Under the pieces are notes generated by a model that saw only the letters and a list, made by a program, of their open reading frames with translations, was not told the DNA's origin and made no database searches. Below are positions 42,542 through 51,857 of a stretch of DNA of 64,000 bases, in pieces. The stretch is from Paenibacillus peoriae KCTC 3763 (GTDB lineage Bacteria; Bacillota; Bacilli; Paenibacillales; Paenibacillaceae), in NCBI RefSeq assembly GCF_000236805.1, contig NZ_AGFX01000037.1, positions 62,001-126,000 of the forward strand, written 5' to 3'. A program made the translations under genes and the position numbers. The stretch's first letter is position 1, and each line of letters begins with the position of its first letter.

Positions 42542-45500
42542 TTATATCATAAGCAGCTCGCGAATTTCCAATTCGCTCAGTGCCGAAAGACTTTCTTGTC
42601 CCGGCTGGATAATCTGGTCGATCAGTTGTTTCTTTTTCTGCTGTAGCTCATACATTTTGTCCTCCACCGTGCCTTGGGCGACGAGGCGAATCACCTGTAC
42701 GACTTTTTTCTGACCCATTCGGTGTGCGCGATTAGTAGCCTGCTCCTCCACGGCGGGATTCCACCACAGGTCATACAAAATGACCGTATCTGCTCCGGTG
42801 AGATTCAGGCCAGTTCCTCCTGCCTTTAGGGAAATCAGGAACAGGTCGTGTTCTCCTTCATTAAAGCGACTGCACAGCTCCACACGCTCCGAAGCTGGTG
42901 TCTGTCCATCCAGATAGAAGTAAGGGACCCCTTCCCGGGCAAGCTCGCGTCTGATCATTTGCAGCATCGTTGTGAACTGTGAAAAAATGAGCATCCGTTT
43001 CCCGGAGCTGAGGCATTCTGCGATGATTTCCAGCAGCTGTTCGTATTTGGCTGAGCTTCCGGTGTACCCGTCGACGAACAGGCCCGGATGACAGCAGAGC
43101 TGGCGAAGCCGGGTCAGACCTGCAAGGATTTTGATCCGGTTTTTCTGAAAGCCTTCCTCGTTCAGATGCTTCAACGTTTCATGCTGCAGCTCGGCCAGAT
43201 AAGCCATGTACAGCTTTTTCTGTTCCGGCAGGAGCCGTGATACCTGAACGGATTCAATTTTTTCAGGCAGCTCCTGGAGGACATCGCTCTTGAGACGACG
43301 CAGCAGAAACGGGCGAATCCGCTTGGCAATCGCATCACGAGTCAGGTTGTGGAATGCTCTTTTTCCACCGGGAAATAGCTCGGGAAATACAATGTCAAAG
43401 ATGGACCACAGCTCTTCCAGTGTATTTTCTATTGGCGTTCCTGTCAGGGCAAAACGGTAACGGGCTTTTATATCCTTAACAGCCTGCGCTGTCTGGGTGG
43501 CATGGTTCTTGAATGCCTGCGCTTCATCCAGAATGAGCGTGTGAAACGATGGCTTGCTGTACATCTCCGCATCCCGGCGCAGCAGAGGATACGAGGAGAT
43601 GATTACGTCATAGCTGGCAGCATCCCGTATCATCCGGCCGCGCTCTTCCGGTGTGCCATCTGCGATCGTGACGCGGATATGGGGCGCAAATTTCTCCAGC
43701 TCATTTCGCCAATTGTACACCAGTGATGCAGGGGATACGATCACGGCTGGCAGCTGCTGGCTGCGGATTTCCGGCAGTACAGAGACCAGGAAGGCGATGC
43801 TTTGCAGCGTTTTGCCCAGTCCCATATCATCTGCCAATATGCCCCCAAAACGATAATGCGCCAACGTCTTGAGCCATTGAAAGCCATAAACCTGATAATC
43901 TCTCAGGACGGGAGCGAGCGTCTCTGGCACTGGAAAGTCGAGATGGTCAGGATTCCGTATATTTTCCAGCAGCTGGCGAAAGGCTTTGCCCAAAGTCAGA
44001 TTTTTCTTCTGATCGTGGGGGTCAATCAAGTACAGCCCTTGCGTAACAGGAATGCGAATTTGCGCGGCATCCAGATCGCTTTTGCGGATACCCGTTTCGT
44101 TCATGAACCGGATTAGCTCCTTGTATTCCTCTGTATCGAGCGGCAGCAGGGCACCGTTCGGCAAACGGTGGAACCTTTTCTTCTCATTTAACGATTTGAG
44201 CAGCTGGCGAATCTCAGATTCGGGTATACCGTCAATATCAAATTTAAATTCAAGCAAATCCGTGTGTTCATCCCACTCCACCCGCGTCCTCGGGACGGGC
44301 AGCGTATTGTTGATCTTCGCTTTGACCGCACCTGTAGCATAGATGGAAAGCAGCTTCTCCAGTTGTGGTACGGTATGGTACAAAAAATCAAATTCCGCAT
44401 CTTCATCTTCCATAACATATCCGCTGTCTGTTTTGGCGAAGGAGCTATGGTCCATCAGTTCCAAAATCCGCTGCTCCTGTTCTCCGTCCCGGATCAGAAT
44501 ATGGCCATTACCAGGCACCTGCTTATCTGTTTCCAACGGGTTGATCACAATATCCCCATATTGGAATTCCAGTGCAGCCAGCAGCTTGTCCCTTACCCGA
44601 TCCAGATATAGCTTCGCCTTTAGGGGCTGTTGTGTGACCCGTTCAGAGACAGACCGGCTCATGTGGACCCGTCCGAGCTTCATCAGCCCGGGCACGACCT
44701 TGTCCATAAAAGATTCCATCTGTGTTGGCGCAATCAGAATCTTCTGCCTGTGGTGGACTTCCACCATCCGTTTTAGCTCAGACAAATACCGCAACGGATC
44801 AGCCTTCTGTCGTACAAGCTTGCCATCGGCAATGACGACACCATAGTCCTCCATGATGGTCAAATCATCGAGTCCCTGAATACATAGCTGGTAGCCCTTG
44901 GTTTCACCCTCGGCTTCATCGAATTCAAATTGCAGCGGAAGCGTGAGGTCCGACTGGGGGATACCCTCGCTCATATTTCCGTGAATTTCAAAATGGACAC
45001 CCTGTGCTGCTGTCAGCAAGGGGAATAGCTTCTCCCAAGCCGCAGGAGGGATCAGCAGCATTCGTTCGCCACTCATATGACTGCTTGGGGACACATGCGC
45101 ACCTGAAGTTTCCCGAAACATGCGCTCATTTCGGCAAACCTGCACCAACTGCTGGAGAATGGCGTCATGCTCAAGCCGGAAGCGGTGCAGCTGAGGATCG
45201 TAAGAGAAGTTATTCGTGAACCTGTAGCTATCTCCATGGTCAATACTATCGAGAAACGAGCGGATTTTCTGAACGATATATAATCGTTTGGGCCCTGCTT
45301 TCATCTCCATGCCAAACATATATTTCTGGTAGCCGTAGGCGAAAGGCCGAATCATAAACTGAAAATCCAAGACCTCACGAGTATCCAGCAGGGTCGGCGT
45401 ACTGCGAATCGGCCTTTTGCTGCTAAACAGCTTTAACATACTGTCGGTCAGTTGGAGATCCCCTGATGTGCTGCCGGAGGAGCGTACGTTTTTGGCAGTG

Positions 45501-45874
45501 TGGTCATAATCCATTCCTCCCGCTATATCCGGGGAAGTGCCGGGATGAAGTCTGGAAGCAAAGGAGCGTACAGACAGACTTTTGCCTCGCAGCATATCAT
45601 GTACGTTAATGAGAACAGCAGCGATGTGTTTACAATATCTTCCGGTCGTTTGAAATGTTTTACAGGTGCATTCCGCACGGATACTGCCACTGGGACGGAT
45701 CATTGCGGCAACGGCATAAAATCCGCTTCCTTTGACTGTAGCTTCGTACACACCTTCATCATGGTCTATTTGTGTAAAAGCCACTCTTTTGGCCCGGTAA
45801 TAGCTGTCCCCGTCGTCATAAGCGGCTTGACTACATAGTTGTCTGATGACCCGCCGGGTAAGTTCAAAGCTCAT
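42542..45874 (-). CDS. SNF2-family DEAD-box ATPase/helicase with SWIM zinc finger
   Basis: A 1110-residue protein. SWIM zinc finger near 70-92 (CTCKTFQTTGRYCKHIAAV); middle region of about 550 residues as in bacterial SNF2 proteins; SNF2 ATPase from about 630 with Walker A DDMGLGKT and Walker B LILDEAQ; helicase C domain with LIFSQFTTML, GTGLNLTGADTVILYD and RAHRMGQKK. It moves along or remodels DNA/protein complexes; likely in repair or transcription, unproven. ATG 45874 is ten bases from AAAGG; a TTG three codons before lies on the site. It stands alone, with no restriction or defence partner. Confidence 0.92.
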   Translation of the reverse strand: MSFELTRRVIRQLCSQAAYDDGDSYYRAKRVAFTQIDHDEGVYEATVKGSGFYAVAAMIRPSGSIRAECTCKTFQTTGRYCKHIAAVLINVHDMLRGKSLSVRSFASRLHPGTSPDIAGGMDYDHTAKNVRSSGSTSGDLQLTDSMLKLFSSKRPIRSTPTLLDTREVLDFQFMIRPFAYGYQKYMFGMEMKAGPKRLYIVQKIRSFLDSIDHGDSYRFTNNFSYDPQLHRFRLEHDAILQQLVQVCRNERMFRETSGAHVSPSSHMSGERMLLIPPAAWEKLFPLLTAAQGVHFEIHGNMSEGIPQSDLTLPLQFEFDEAEGETKGYQLCIQGLDDLTIMEDYGVVIADGKLVRQKADPLRYLSELKRMVEVHHRQKILIAPTQMESFMDKVVPGLMKLGRVHMSRSVSERVTQQPLKAKLYLDRVRDKLLAALEFQYGDIVINPLETDKQVPGNGHILIRDGEQEQRILELMDHSSFAKTDSGYVMEDEDAEFDFLYHTVPQLEKLLSIYATGAVKAKINNTLPVPRTRVEWDEHTDLLEFKFDIDGIPESEIRQLLKSLNEKKRFHRLPNGALLPLDTEEYKELIRFMNETGIRKSDLDAAQIRIPVTQGLYLIDPHDQKKNLTLGKAFRQLLENIRNPDHLDFPVPETLAPVLRDYQVYGFQWLKTLAHYRFGGILADDMGLGKTLQSIAFLVSVLPEIRSQQLPAVIVSPASLVYNWRNELEKFAPHIRVTIADGTPEERGRMIRDAASYDVIISSYPLLRRDAEMYSKPSFHTLILDEAQAFKNHATQTAQAVKDIKARYRFALTGTPIENTLEELWSIFDIVFPELFPGGKRAFHNLTRDAIAKRIRPFLLRRLKSDVLQELPEKIESVQVSRLLPEQKKLYMAYLAELQHETLKHLNEEGFQKNRIKILAGLTRLRQLCCHPGLFVDGYTGSSAKYEQLLEIIAECLSSGKRMLIFSQFTTMLQMIRRELAREGVPYFYLDGQTPASERVELCSRFNEGEHDLFLISLKAGGTGLNLTGADTVILYDLWWNPAVEEQATNRAHRMGQKKVVQVIRLVAQGTVEDKMYELQQKKKQLIDQIIQPGQESLSALSELEIRELLMI

Positions 45875-46021
45875 GGTTCGCAATCCTTTCCTGGTTGTTC
45901 CGTTTTCTTACATGATAACAGAATAGAAGGGAGGTTGGACATGTGGCAGACCGCTTGAGGCTTTTACAAGCTGCACATAGCAGGATACAATGGAAGTGTT
46001 AGAGAAAGGAGACGGGTATTT

Positions 46022-47113
46022 TTGCCAAAAGAAGACCAAAAAACGGATTCCAAGTCCGGTTCATCCAAATGGTATCTTGGCAGTGCGGCAGCGTTGCTTC
46101 TTTTGAAGGGCAAGTCGTTGCTTGCGCTTTTGAAATTCAGTAAATTTGGCGGTGCGCTGTTCTCTATGGCAGCGACGATTGGCGCATATGCAATCATTTA
46201 TCCATGGGGATTTGCGGTCGGGCTCGTGCTGCTGTTGTTTGTGCATGAGTTGGGGCATGTATGGGCGGCCAAGCGCAAAGGACTTCCGGTTTCGACACCG
46301 TTATTTATCCCTTTTCTTGGTGCGCTGATCACGATGAAACGCCATCCTTTGGATGCCCAGACAGAGGCTTATGTGGCCATGGGCGGCCCACTACTGGGTA
46401 CGGTTGGAGCTATGGCGGTATACGCAGGAGCCTATGCAACGGACAGTCCGCTGCTATATGCGCTGGCATATGTAGGTTTTTTTCTGAATCTGATTAATCT
46501 GTTGCCGATTCATCCGCTCGATGGAGGACGAATTTCCACGGCAGTGACACGCTGGTTATGGCTGGTGGGCTTACTGGGTGGCATCGTCGTAATTATCTAT
46601 TTGAAATCCATTTTATTTTTCTTTATTTGGGCGCTTTTCGCCTATGATTTATACAAAAAATATATCAAACGCAATAAAGGAGAGGCCAAGGTTCTATCCT
46701 TTACGCAAAGTCCGGTGGTTGATGTTCAGCATCTGTATGAGCAAGGATACCCCTTGCCCGGACCGGAGCATACGCGCAGATTATCCTTTAATACCTACTC
46801 GGATCTCGAAGGACAGCAGTATGTGACGGTGTATATGGAAAGTTTGGATGTAGCGCAGACATTCATGCTGCCACAGCAGTGCCTTGTCCAAGATGCATGG
46901 CTGAACGGCGTGGAGCATATATCGACGCCAGATGCGTATCAGCTCAGATTGCTGTGCGGGATCGATTATATACCCTATGAAAATGATAAATATTACGAAG
47001 TACCCGCATCATCACGCTGGAAATTCGGGATCGGTTACTTGGGCTTGGCGTTATTCCTGATGGGGATGATGTATGTAGTACACCAGCATATTGGGGATAT
47101 TAGGCTGAGATAA
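46022..47113 (+). CDS. M50-family (site-2 protease-like) membrane metalloprotease
   Basis: A 363-residue protein. Zinc motif HELGH within LLLFVHELGHVWAAKRKG (about residue 76-80) and second motif NLLPIHPLDGGR (about 160-171), inside membrane helices, as in rhomboid-like site-2 proteases. The C-terminal 140 residues are soluble with a final TM. Start is TTG with AGGAG ten bases upstream. The substrate is not predictable; no anti-sigma factor gene is near. Confidence 0.88.
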   Translation: MPKEDQKTDSKSGSSKWYLGSAAALLLLKGKSLLALLKFSKFGGALFSMAATIGAYAIIYPWGFAVGLVLLLFVHELGHVWAAKRKGLPVSTPLFIPFLGALITMKRHPLDAQTEAYVAMGGPLLGTVGAMAVYAGAYATDSPLLYALAYVGFFLNLINLLPIHPLDGGRISTAVTRWLWLVGLLGGIVVIIYLKSILFFFIWALFAYDLYKKYIKRNKGEAKVLSFTQSPVVDVQHLYEQGYPLPGPEHTRRLSFNTYSDLEGQQYVTVYMESLDVAQTFMLPQQCLVQDAWLNGVEHISTPDAYQLRLLCGIDYIPYENDKYYEVPASSRWKFGIGYLGLALFLMGMMYVVHQHIGDIRLR

Positions 47114-47123
47114 TGTAGTTATA

Positions 47124-47165
47124 AAAAGACGTGGTATCTGATATTTTCAGACCGCGCCTTTTTAT
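47124..47165. terminator. Bidirectional terminator between the M50 protease and AraC genes
   Basis: GGTATCTGA and TCAGACC arms extended by CG/CG pairs, with AAAAA before and TTTTT after, so both strands have a U-run. Confidence 0.8.
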
Positions 47166-47185
47166 ATTTGATTGCAGAAGGAACC

Positions 47186-48094
47186 CTAATGCTCAGCCGT
47201 AATGGGCTTTAACGATTGGCGGTATTTGAGCGGACTGGTGCCCGTCCAGCGCTTAAACTGCCTGCTGAAATGAGCCAGACTGGAGTATCCGAGCAGGGAA
47301 GCTATCTTGTTCAGCGGCAGATTGGGCTGCTGGATCAACACTTTGGCCTCATGCAGCTTGGTCTCTGACAGGTAGTGCCGCGGCGAATAGCCGTATACCT
47401 TGCGGAATACCTCCTGTGCATAGCCGGGACTGATTCCGAGGGAGGCTGCCACGTCTTCAATCCGGAATGTCTGCTCACCGGATTTATCCTCCCGGTAGGG
47501 TTTAAATCTGGATTGGATGGCTTCCATAATGGCCTTGGCATACTGAACGGATGAAGGTGCAATTCGGGGCTCCAATCCCGTAGAAATCATTTGCGAGAAT
47601 ATCCCGAACAGCTCGAACAAAGCAATTTGCATGCGAAAACGGTCTGCTGTCGTATATTCTCCACTCTCCCGCACCATGCCGATCCAGCTATGGACAACCT
47701 TTTGCAGCTTAGTATTGGTTTCAGTACCCGCCGGGAAAAAGAGCTGATTGCTCTTGATCATCTCCTGACGGAACAATGGGTCATCCACATTAAAATGAGT
47801 GCTAAAATAATACATTCCACCAGGGGAAACACACTGACTCACATGCTTGAATCCCGGCGGAATAATTAAAATATCACCCTCCCCAACCGAATACACGTTA
47901 TTCTCCATAATCGTTTCCTGACGACCTTCTAAAATAAGTGCAATTTCAAAACCGATATGAGACTCCTCCGGCATGCGCCAGTCCGCTTTGACCCGGTGAA
48001 TATGAGCGCCGAAAAATTTCACATTCCAGTCAATTCTAGGCAACCATTGGCAATCATGGAATAAAGATGGATCAACTTCAGCATTTAATATCAT
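47186..48094 (-). CDS. AraC-family transcriptional regulator
   Basis: A 302-residue regulator: N-terminal cupin sensing domain (GDILIIPPGFKHVSQCVSPGG) and C-terminal double HTH about 200-297 (IEDVAASLGISPGYAQEVFRKVYGYSP; LNKIASLLGYSSLAHFSRQFKRWTG). GAAGGTGA before ATG. It is divergent from the GPH symporter and GH42 genes, which it probably activates in response to a galactoside or related sugar. Promoter of the symporter has a TATAAT with a poor -35, consistent with an activator. Confidence 0.9.
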   Translation of the reverse strand: MILNAEVDPSLFHDCQWLPRIDWNVKFFGAHIHRVKADWRMPEESHIGFEIALILEGRQETIMENNVYSVGEGDILIIPPGFKHVSQCVSPGGMYYFSTHFNVDDPLFRQEMIKSNQLFFPAGTETNTKLQKVVHSWIGMVRESGEYTTADRFRMQIALFELFGIFSQMISTGLEPRIAPSSVQYAKAIMEAIQSRFKPYREDKSGEQTFRIEDVAASLGISPGYAQEVFRKVYGYSPRHYLSETKLHEAKVLIQQPNLPLNKIASLLGYSSLAHFSRQFKRWTGTSPLKYRQSLKPITAEH

Positions 48095-48160
48095 AAGATC
48101 ACCTTCGATTAGGGCAAATTTTACACTGCTTAGACAATCTCATTGTACCTAACATTTGAC

Positions 48161-48224
48161 TATAATAAAAGAGCGTTTACAAACGCTCTGCTATAGGCTT
48201 TTATATAAAAAGAAAGCGCTTATA
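48161..48224 (+). promoter_or_regulatory. Promoter, palindromic operator and cre box of the symporter/GH42 genes
   Basis: TATAAT at 48161-48166 lacks a good -35. AGAGCGTTTACAAACGCTCT (48170-48189) is a perfect palindrome apart from its central AC. AGAAAGCGCTTATA (48211-48224) matches the cre consensus at 12 of 14 positions. Both lie downstream of the -10, so they fit repressor or CcpA roadblock sites. Confidence 0.65.
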
Positions 48225-48269
48225 TGGAGAGGGTTTGAAAGCGATGCCATACTGTATTTAGGAGGAGCT

Positions 48270-49664
48270 ATGGAAACAACAACGAAAGAACGTGTGTCCT
48301 ATTACGTTTATTTTTTGGGAAGCAACGCAATTCTCTGTCTGGTCGCCTCATTTGCGATGCTATTTTATACGGATTATGTGGGTATTTCTGTGTCGATTAT
48401 CGGTACTTTGTTCGTGCTGGCCCGCATATGGGATGCGCTGAGCGCTCCAATCTTCGGCGTGATCATTGACCGGGCCCAACTCAAAGGCGGTTTGTTCAAG
48501 CCGTGGACGAATCTGGCCTCTATCATTTTGCCCATACTTACTGTATTGGTGTTCCTCGTTCCCAGCGATGCTTCGCTTACCGTCAAGATAATTTATATCG
48601 CCGTCACATACTTGGTATGGGAAATGTGCTACACCATCAGTGATGCGCCCGGCTTTGGTCTGGCTACACTGATGACGAAAAACACGCACGAACGCGATCT
48701 GCTGATGTCCAGAGGCCGGACGATGGTGTTCTTGGCTTTTATGGTCATTTCCTCGTCTGCGGTAGCTGTGGCCAATCAGATATCCTGGCCGATTTTGGCG
48801 GTTATCGTTGCCACGGCGGGTTTGGTACTCATGAATTTTACTCGCTTTAATGTCAAAGAGCGTTATTCCAACAAGGGAGAGAAGGTTACGCTCAAGCAAA
48901 TTATGACGTATCCCATGCAAAACAAGCAGCTTTTATTCTATCTGATGTCGTTTATGACATTGTCCATGACCAATCTGCAAGGGATTGTCGTCAGCTACTT
49001 TGCTTTATACAACTTGAAAAATCCTATTTATATTTCAGTACTGATGTTCATTTCCTTGGGTGTACAGCTGCTAACAGCGTTAATTTTACCACCGATTATT
49101 AAGAGATTTGGTAAATGGAAGGTGAACGTATTCAGCTTGATTGGATTGTTTGCCACGGGTTTGTCCCTGTTCGCCATTGGGTACAGCAATCCCATCGTCG
49201 TATGTGTATTCGCGGTTCTGTTCGGCCTGTTCAGTTCTGCTCCGCAGCTCATGGTGCCGATGTTTACCGCCGATTGCGTCGAATATGGCGCGTTCCAAAA
49301 AGGTGTACGTGCCAGTGGAACCGCTTTTGCCACCCAAACGTTTGCAGGAAAACTGGGAGGAGCGGCAGCCAGTGGGATCGTCGCTTATGCGCTTGCCTTT
49401 GCAGGCTATATCCCGAATGTACCGCAGACCGGGCAGGTTCTCACATGGATATTCGCACTTTATGCGGTGGTACCTGGTGTAGGAGCCTTAATTACGGCAG
49501 GCCTGTTCGCGTGGCTGTACAAAATTAGAGAAAAAGACGTAGAGGGCTGGCTGGCGATTGCGAAAAAAAATCAGCAGCAGGCGGGTTCTGCGGAGCAGGG
49601 CGTTACCGATAAGAAACTGGCCGTCCCGTCTCTTTCTAAACCACACAACAGCCACGGTATTTGA
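48270..49664 (+). CDS. GPH-family glycoside/pentoside/hexuronide:cation symporter
   Basis: A 464-residue permease with twelve membrane segments (MFS/GPH). Opening VSYYVYFLGSNAILCLVASFAMLFYTDYVGIS and the loop FGVIIDRAQLKGGLFKPW are family hallmarks; the later FQKGVRASGTAFATQTFAGKLGGA also. It imports a sugar or glycoside with H+ or Na+. ATG 48270 lies directly after GGAGGAG; the longer frame from 48156 would run through the promoter and operator. 52 bases before the GH42 gene, so likely cotranscribed. Confidence 0.9.
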   Translation: METTTKERVSYYVYFLGSNAILCLVASFAMLFYTDYVGISVSIIGTLFVLARIWDALSAPIFGVIIDRAQLKGGLFKPWTNLASIILPILTVLVFLVPSDASLTVKIIYIAVTYLVWEMCYTISDAPGFGLATLMTKNTHERDLLMSRGRTMVFLAFMVISSSAVAVANQISWPILAVIVATAGLVLMNFTRFNVKERYSNKGEKVTLKQIMTYPMQNKQLLFYLMSFMTLSMTNLQGIVVSYFALYNLKNPIYISVLMFISLGVQLLTALILPPIIKRFGKWKVNVFSLIGLFATGLSLFAIGYSNPIVVCVFAVLFGLFSSAPQLMVPMFTADCVEYGAFQKGVRASGTAFATQTFAGKLGGAAASGIVAYALAFAGYIPNVPQTGQVLTWIFALYAVVPGVGALITAGLFAWLYKIREKDVEGWLAIAKKNQQQAGSAEQGVTDKKLAVPSLSKPHNSHGI

Positions 49665-49716
49665 AACAAATGAGGTCGTATGACACTTTACCATGATTCT
49701 ATAGGAGGACGACTAC

Positions 49717-51723
49717 ATGAAAAAACTGCTATACGGTGTTGCTTATTATGATGAGTATATGCCTTATGACCGATTGGACCAGGATATCCAAATGATGAAG
49801 GATGCGGGCATCAACGTGGTGCGGATTGCCGAATCCACCTGGAGCACGCATGAACCGCAAAACGGAGTGTTTGATTTCACCTCCGTGGATCGGGTGCTGG
49901 ATGCCATGCATAAGGCGGGCATTGAGGTCATTGTAGGCACGCCCACCTATGCCGTTCCGACATGGTTGGTCAAGGAGCATCCCGATGTCCTGGCAACAAC
50001 CCCTCAAGGTCCGGGCAAATACGGAGCTCGCCAGATCATGGACATCACGAACCCGGTTTACCTGTTCCACGCCGAGCGCATCATTCGCAAGCTGATTGGA
50101 CGGGTGAGTCAGCATCCGGCGGTCATCGGCTTTCAGACGGATAACGAGACGAAGCATTACAACACATGTGGGCCGAATGTGCAATTGCAATTTGTAAAAT
50201 ATTTGCGCGAGCGATTTGAATCACTGGAGGAGCTGAACCACAAATTTGGGCTCGATTACTGGAGCAATCGCATCAATAGCTGGGAGGACTTTCCTTCCGT
50301 GGTCGGAACGATTAATGGAAGTCTGGGGGCAGCCTTTTCCCAATTCCAGCGCAAGCTGGTGACGGACTTTCTGGCGTGGCAGGTCGCAATTGTAAATGAA
50401 TATAAGCGAGAAGACCAATTTGTGACGCAAAACTTTGATTTTGAGTGGAGAGGCCATTCCTTTGGTGTTCAGCCGGACGTGGATCATTTTGCGGCATCAC
50501 AGGCATTGGATGTGACTGGCGTAGACATTTACCATCCATCACAGGATGATCTGACCGGCATTGAAATTTCCTTCGGTGGCGATGTAGCGCGTTCGACGAA
50601 ACAGAGCAACTATCTGGTACTGGAAACGGAGGCGCAGGCTTTTACTCACTGGGTTCCCTATCCTGGACAGCTGCGGCTGCAAGCGTTCAGCCATCTGGCT
50701 TCCGGGGCCAATATGGTGGCATACTGGCACTGGCATTCCATCCATAATTCCTTTGAAACGTACTGGAAGGGTCTGCTGAGCCATGATTTTGAGCCGAATC
50801 CTGTGTATGAGGAAGCACAGACCATCGGGAAGGATTTTGCGAGATTGTCTCCGCAACTGGTCAACCTGAAAAAGACAAACAAAACAGCCATCCTGGTCAG
50901 CAACGAAGCGTTGACATCGATTAACTGGTTTAAGTTCAATATGAACAGCCCGCTGAATTACAACGACATTGTCCGTCGTTTGTACGATGAGCTATACAAG
51001 CTGAATATCGGGACAGATATCGTTCATCCGGGGACGGAGTCGTTTGACGATTATGATCTCCTGATCGTACCGGTGCTTTACTCCGCGCCAAATGCGCTGC
51101 TGGAAAAGCTGAATCGGTATGTGGAAAATGGCGGTCATGTGGTGTACACGTTCCGCAGCGGATTTACTGATGAGCATGTGCAGGTGAGAACTTCCCGGCA
51201 GCCGGGCGTGATCAGCGAGGCCTGCGGCATTCACTACAGCTTGTTCGTGGAGCCGAAGAACGTGACGCTCAAGGATAATCCTTTTGGGGTAGCGGCAGAG
51301 GACAATCAGGTAGATACGTGGATGGAGCTGATTACTCCGACGACTGCCGAGGTGTTGGCGTATTATGATCACCCGCATTGGGGAAAATATGCAGCGATTA
51401 CGCAAAACCGCTATGGTCAGGGGACGGCGACTTATATCGGCTGTATCGTCAGTCCGGCGGTCATTCGCGAGTTGTTCCGTTCTGTAGCCCAAAAGGCAGG
51501 AGTCTGGGGAGTGGAACAGGAAGTGTCATTCCCGACCATTATTAAATCTGGCACGAATGACCAGGGACGGACGATCCGATATTATTTTAACTATTCCGAA
51601 CAAGCGGGCTCGGTGGTGTACCCGCATGGAGACGGCAAGGAGCTGATCGGGGAGCAGACGATAACCCGAGGACAAACGCTCCAATTGGAGCCGTGGAGTG
51701 TTATAATTATCGAAGAAGCGTAA
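49717..51723 (+). CDS. Glycoside hydrolase family 42 beta-galactosidase
   Basis: A 668-residue enzyme of GH42 length: catalytic barrel about 1-370, trimerisation Rossmann-like domain about 380-590, short C-terminal beta domain. Acid/base E144 in QTDNETKHY and nucleophile E303 in YLVLETEAQ. Opening LLYGVAYYDEYMPYDRLDQDIQMMKDAGINVVRIAE is typical. No signal peptide, so it cleaves imported beta-galactosides. It follows the symporter gene and precedes a terminator and the YesMN/ABC genes. Alpha-arabinosidase or fucosidase side activity is possible in this family. Confidence 0.92.
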   Translation: MKKLLYGVAYYDEYMPYDRLDQDIQMMKDAGINVVRIAESTWSTHEPQNGVFDFTSVDRVLDAMHKAGIEVIVGTPTYAVPTWLVKEHPDVLATTPQGPGKYGARQIMDITNPVYLFHAERIIRKLIGRVSQHPAVIGFQTDNETKHYNTCGPNVQLQFVKYLRERFESLEELNHKFGLDYWSNRINSWEDFPSVVGTINGSLGAAFSQFQRKLVTDFLAWQVAIVNEYKREDQFVTQNFDFEWRGHSFGVQPDVDHFAASQALDVTGVDIYHPSQDDLTGIEISFGGDVARSTKQSNYLVLETEAQAFTHWVPYPGQLRLQAFSHLASGANMVAYWHWHSIHNSFETYWKGLLSHDFEPNPVYEEAQTIGKDFARLSPQLVNLKKTNKTAILVSNEALTSINWFKFNMNSPLNYNDIVRRLYDELYKLNIGTDIVHPGTESFDDYDLLIVPVLYSAPNALLEKLNRYVENGGHVVYTFRSGFTDEHVQVRTSRQPGVISEACGIHYSLFVEPKNVTLKDNPFGVAAEDNQVDTWMELITPTTAEVLAYYDHPHWGKYAAITQNRYGQGTATYIGCIVSPAVIRELFRSVAQKAGVWGVEQEVSFPTIIKSGTNDQGRTIRYYFNYSEQAGSVVYPHGDGKELIGEQTITRGQTLQLEPWSVIIIEEA

Positions 51724-51798
51724 ATGCTGTATAATGAGCTGATTTCGACATATGAATGAATCATATATGTGTCCTGCCGGGAAATCCCCGGCAAATGA

Positions 51799-51826
51799 GC
51801 GCCCCTGCGAATAGCGGGGCGTTTTC
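51799..51826 (+). terminator. Terminator after the GH42 gene
   Basis: CGCCCC and GGGGCG arms, nine-base loop, then TTTTC, about 75 bases past the stop. Confidence 0.75.
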
Positions 51827-51857
51827 GCATATGGCTGAACAAGAGGAGTGCATCGCT

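Noticed and set aside
42542-45874. SNF2 protein as part of a phage-defence (DISARM-like) system
   Set aside because: No methylase, DUF1998 or phospholipase D gene is adjacent; a solitary SWIM-SNF2 protein is common in Bacillales.
48156-48269. N-terminal extension of the GPH symporter
   Set aside because: It would translate the TATAAT, palindrome and cre box; GGAGGAG precedes the ATG at 48270.
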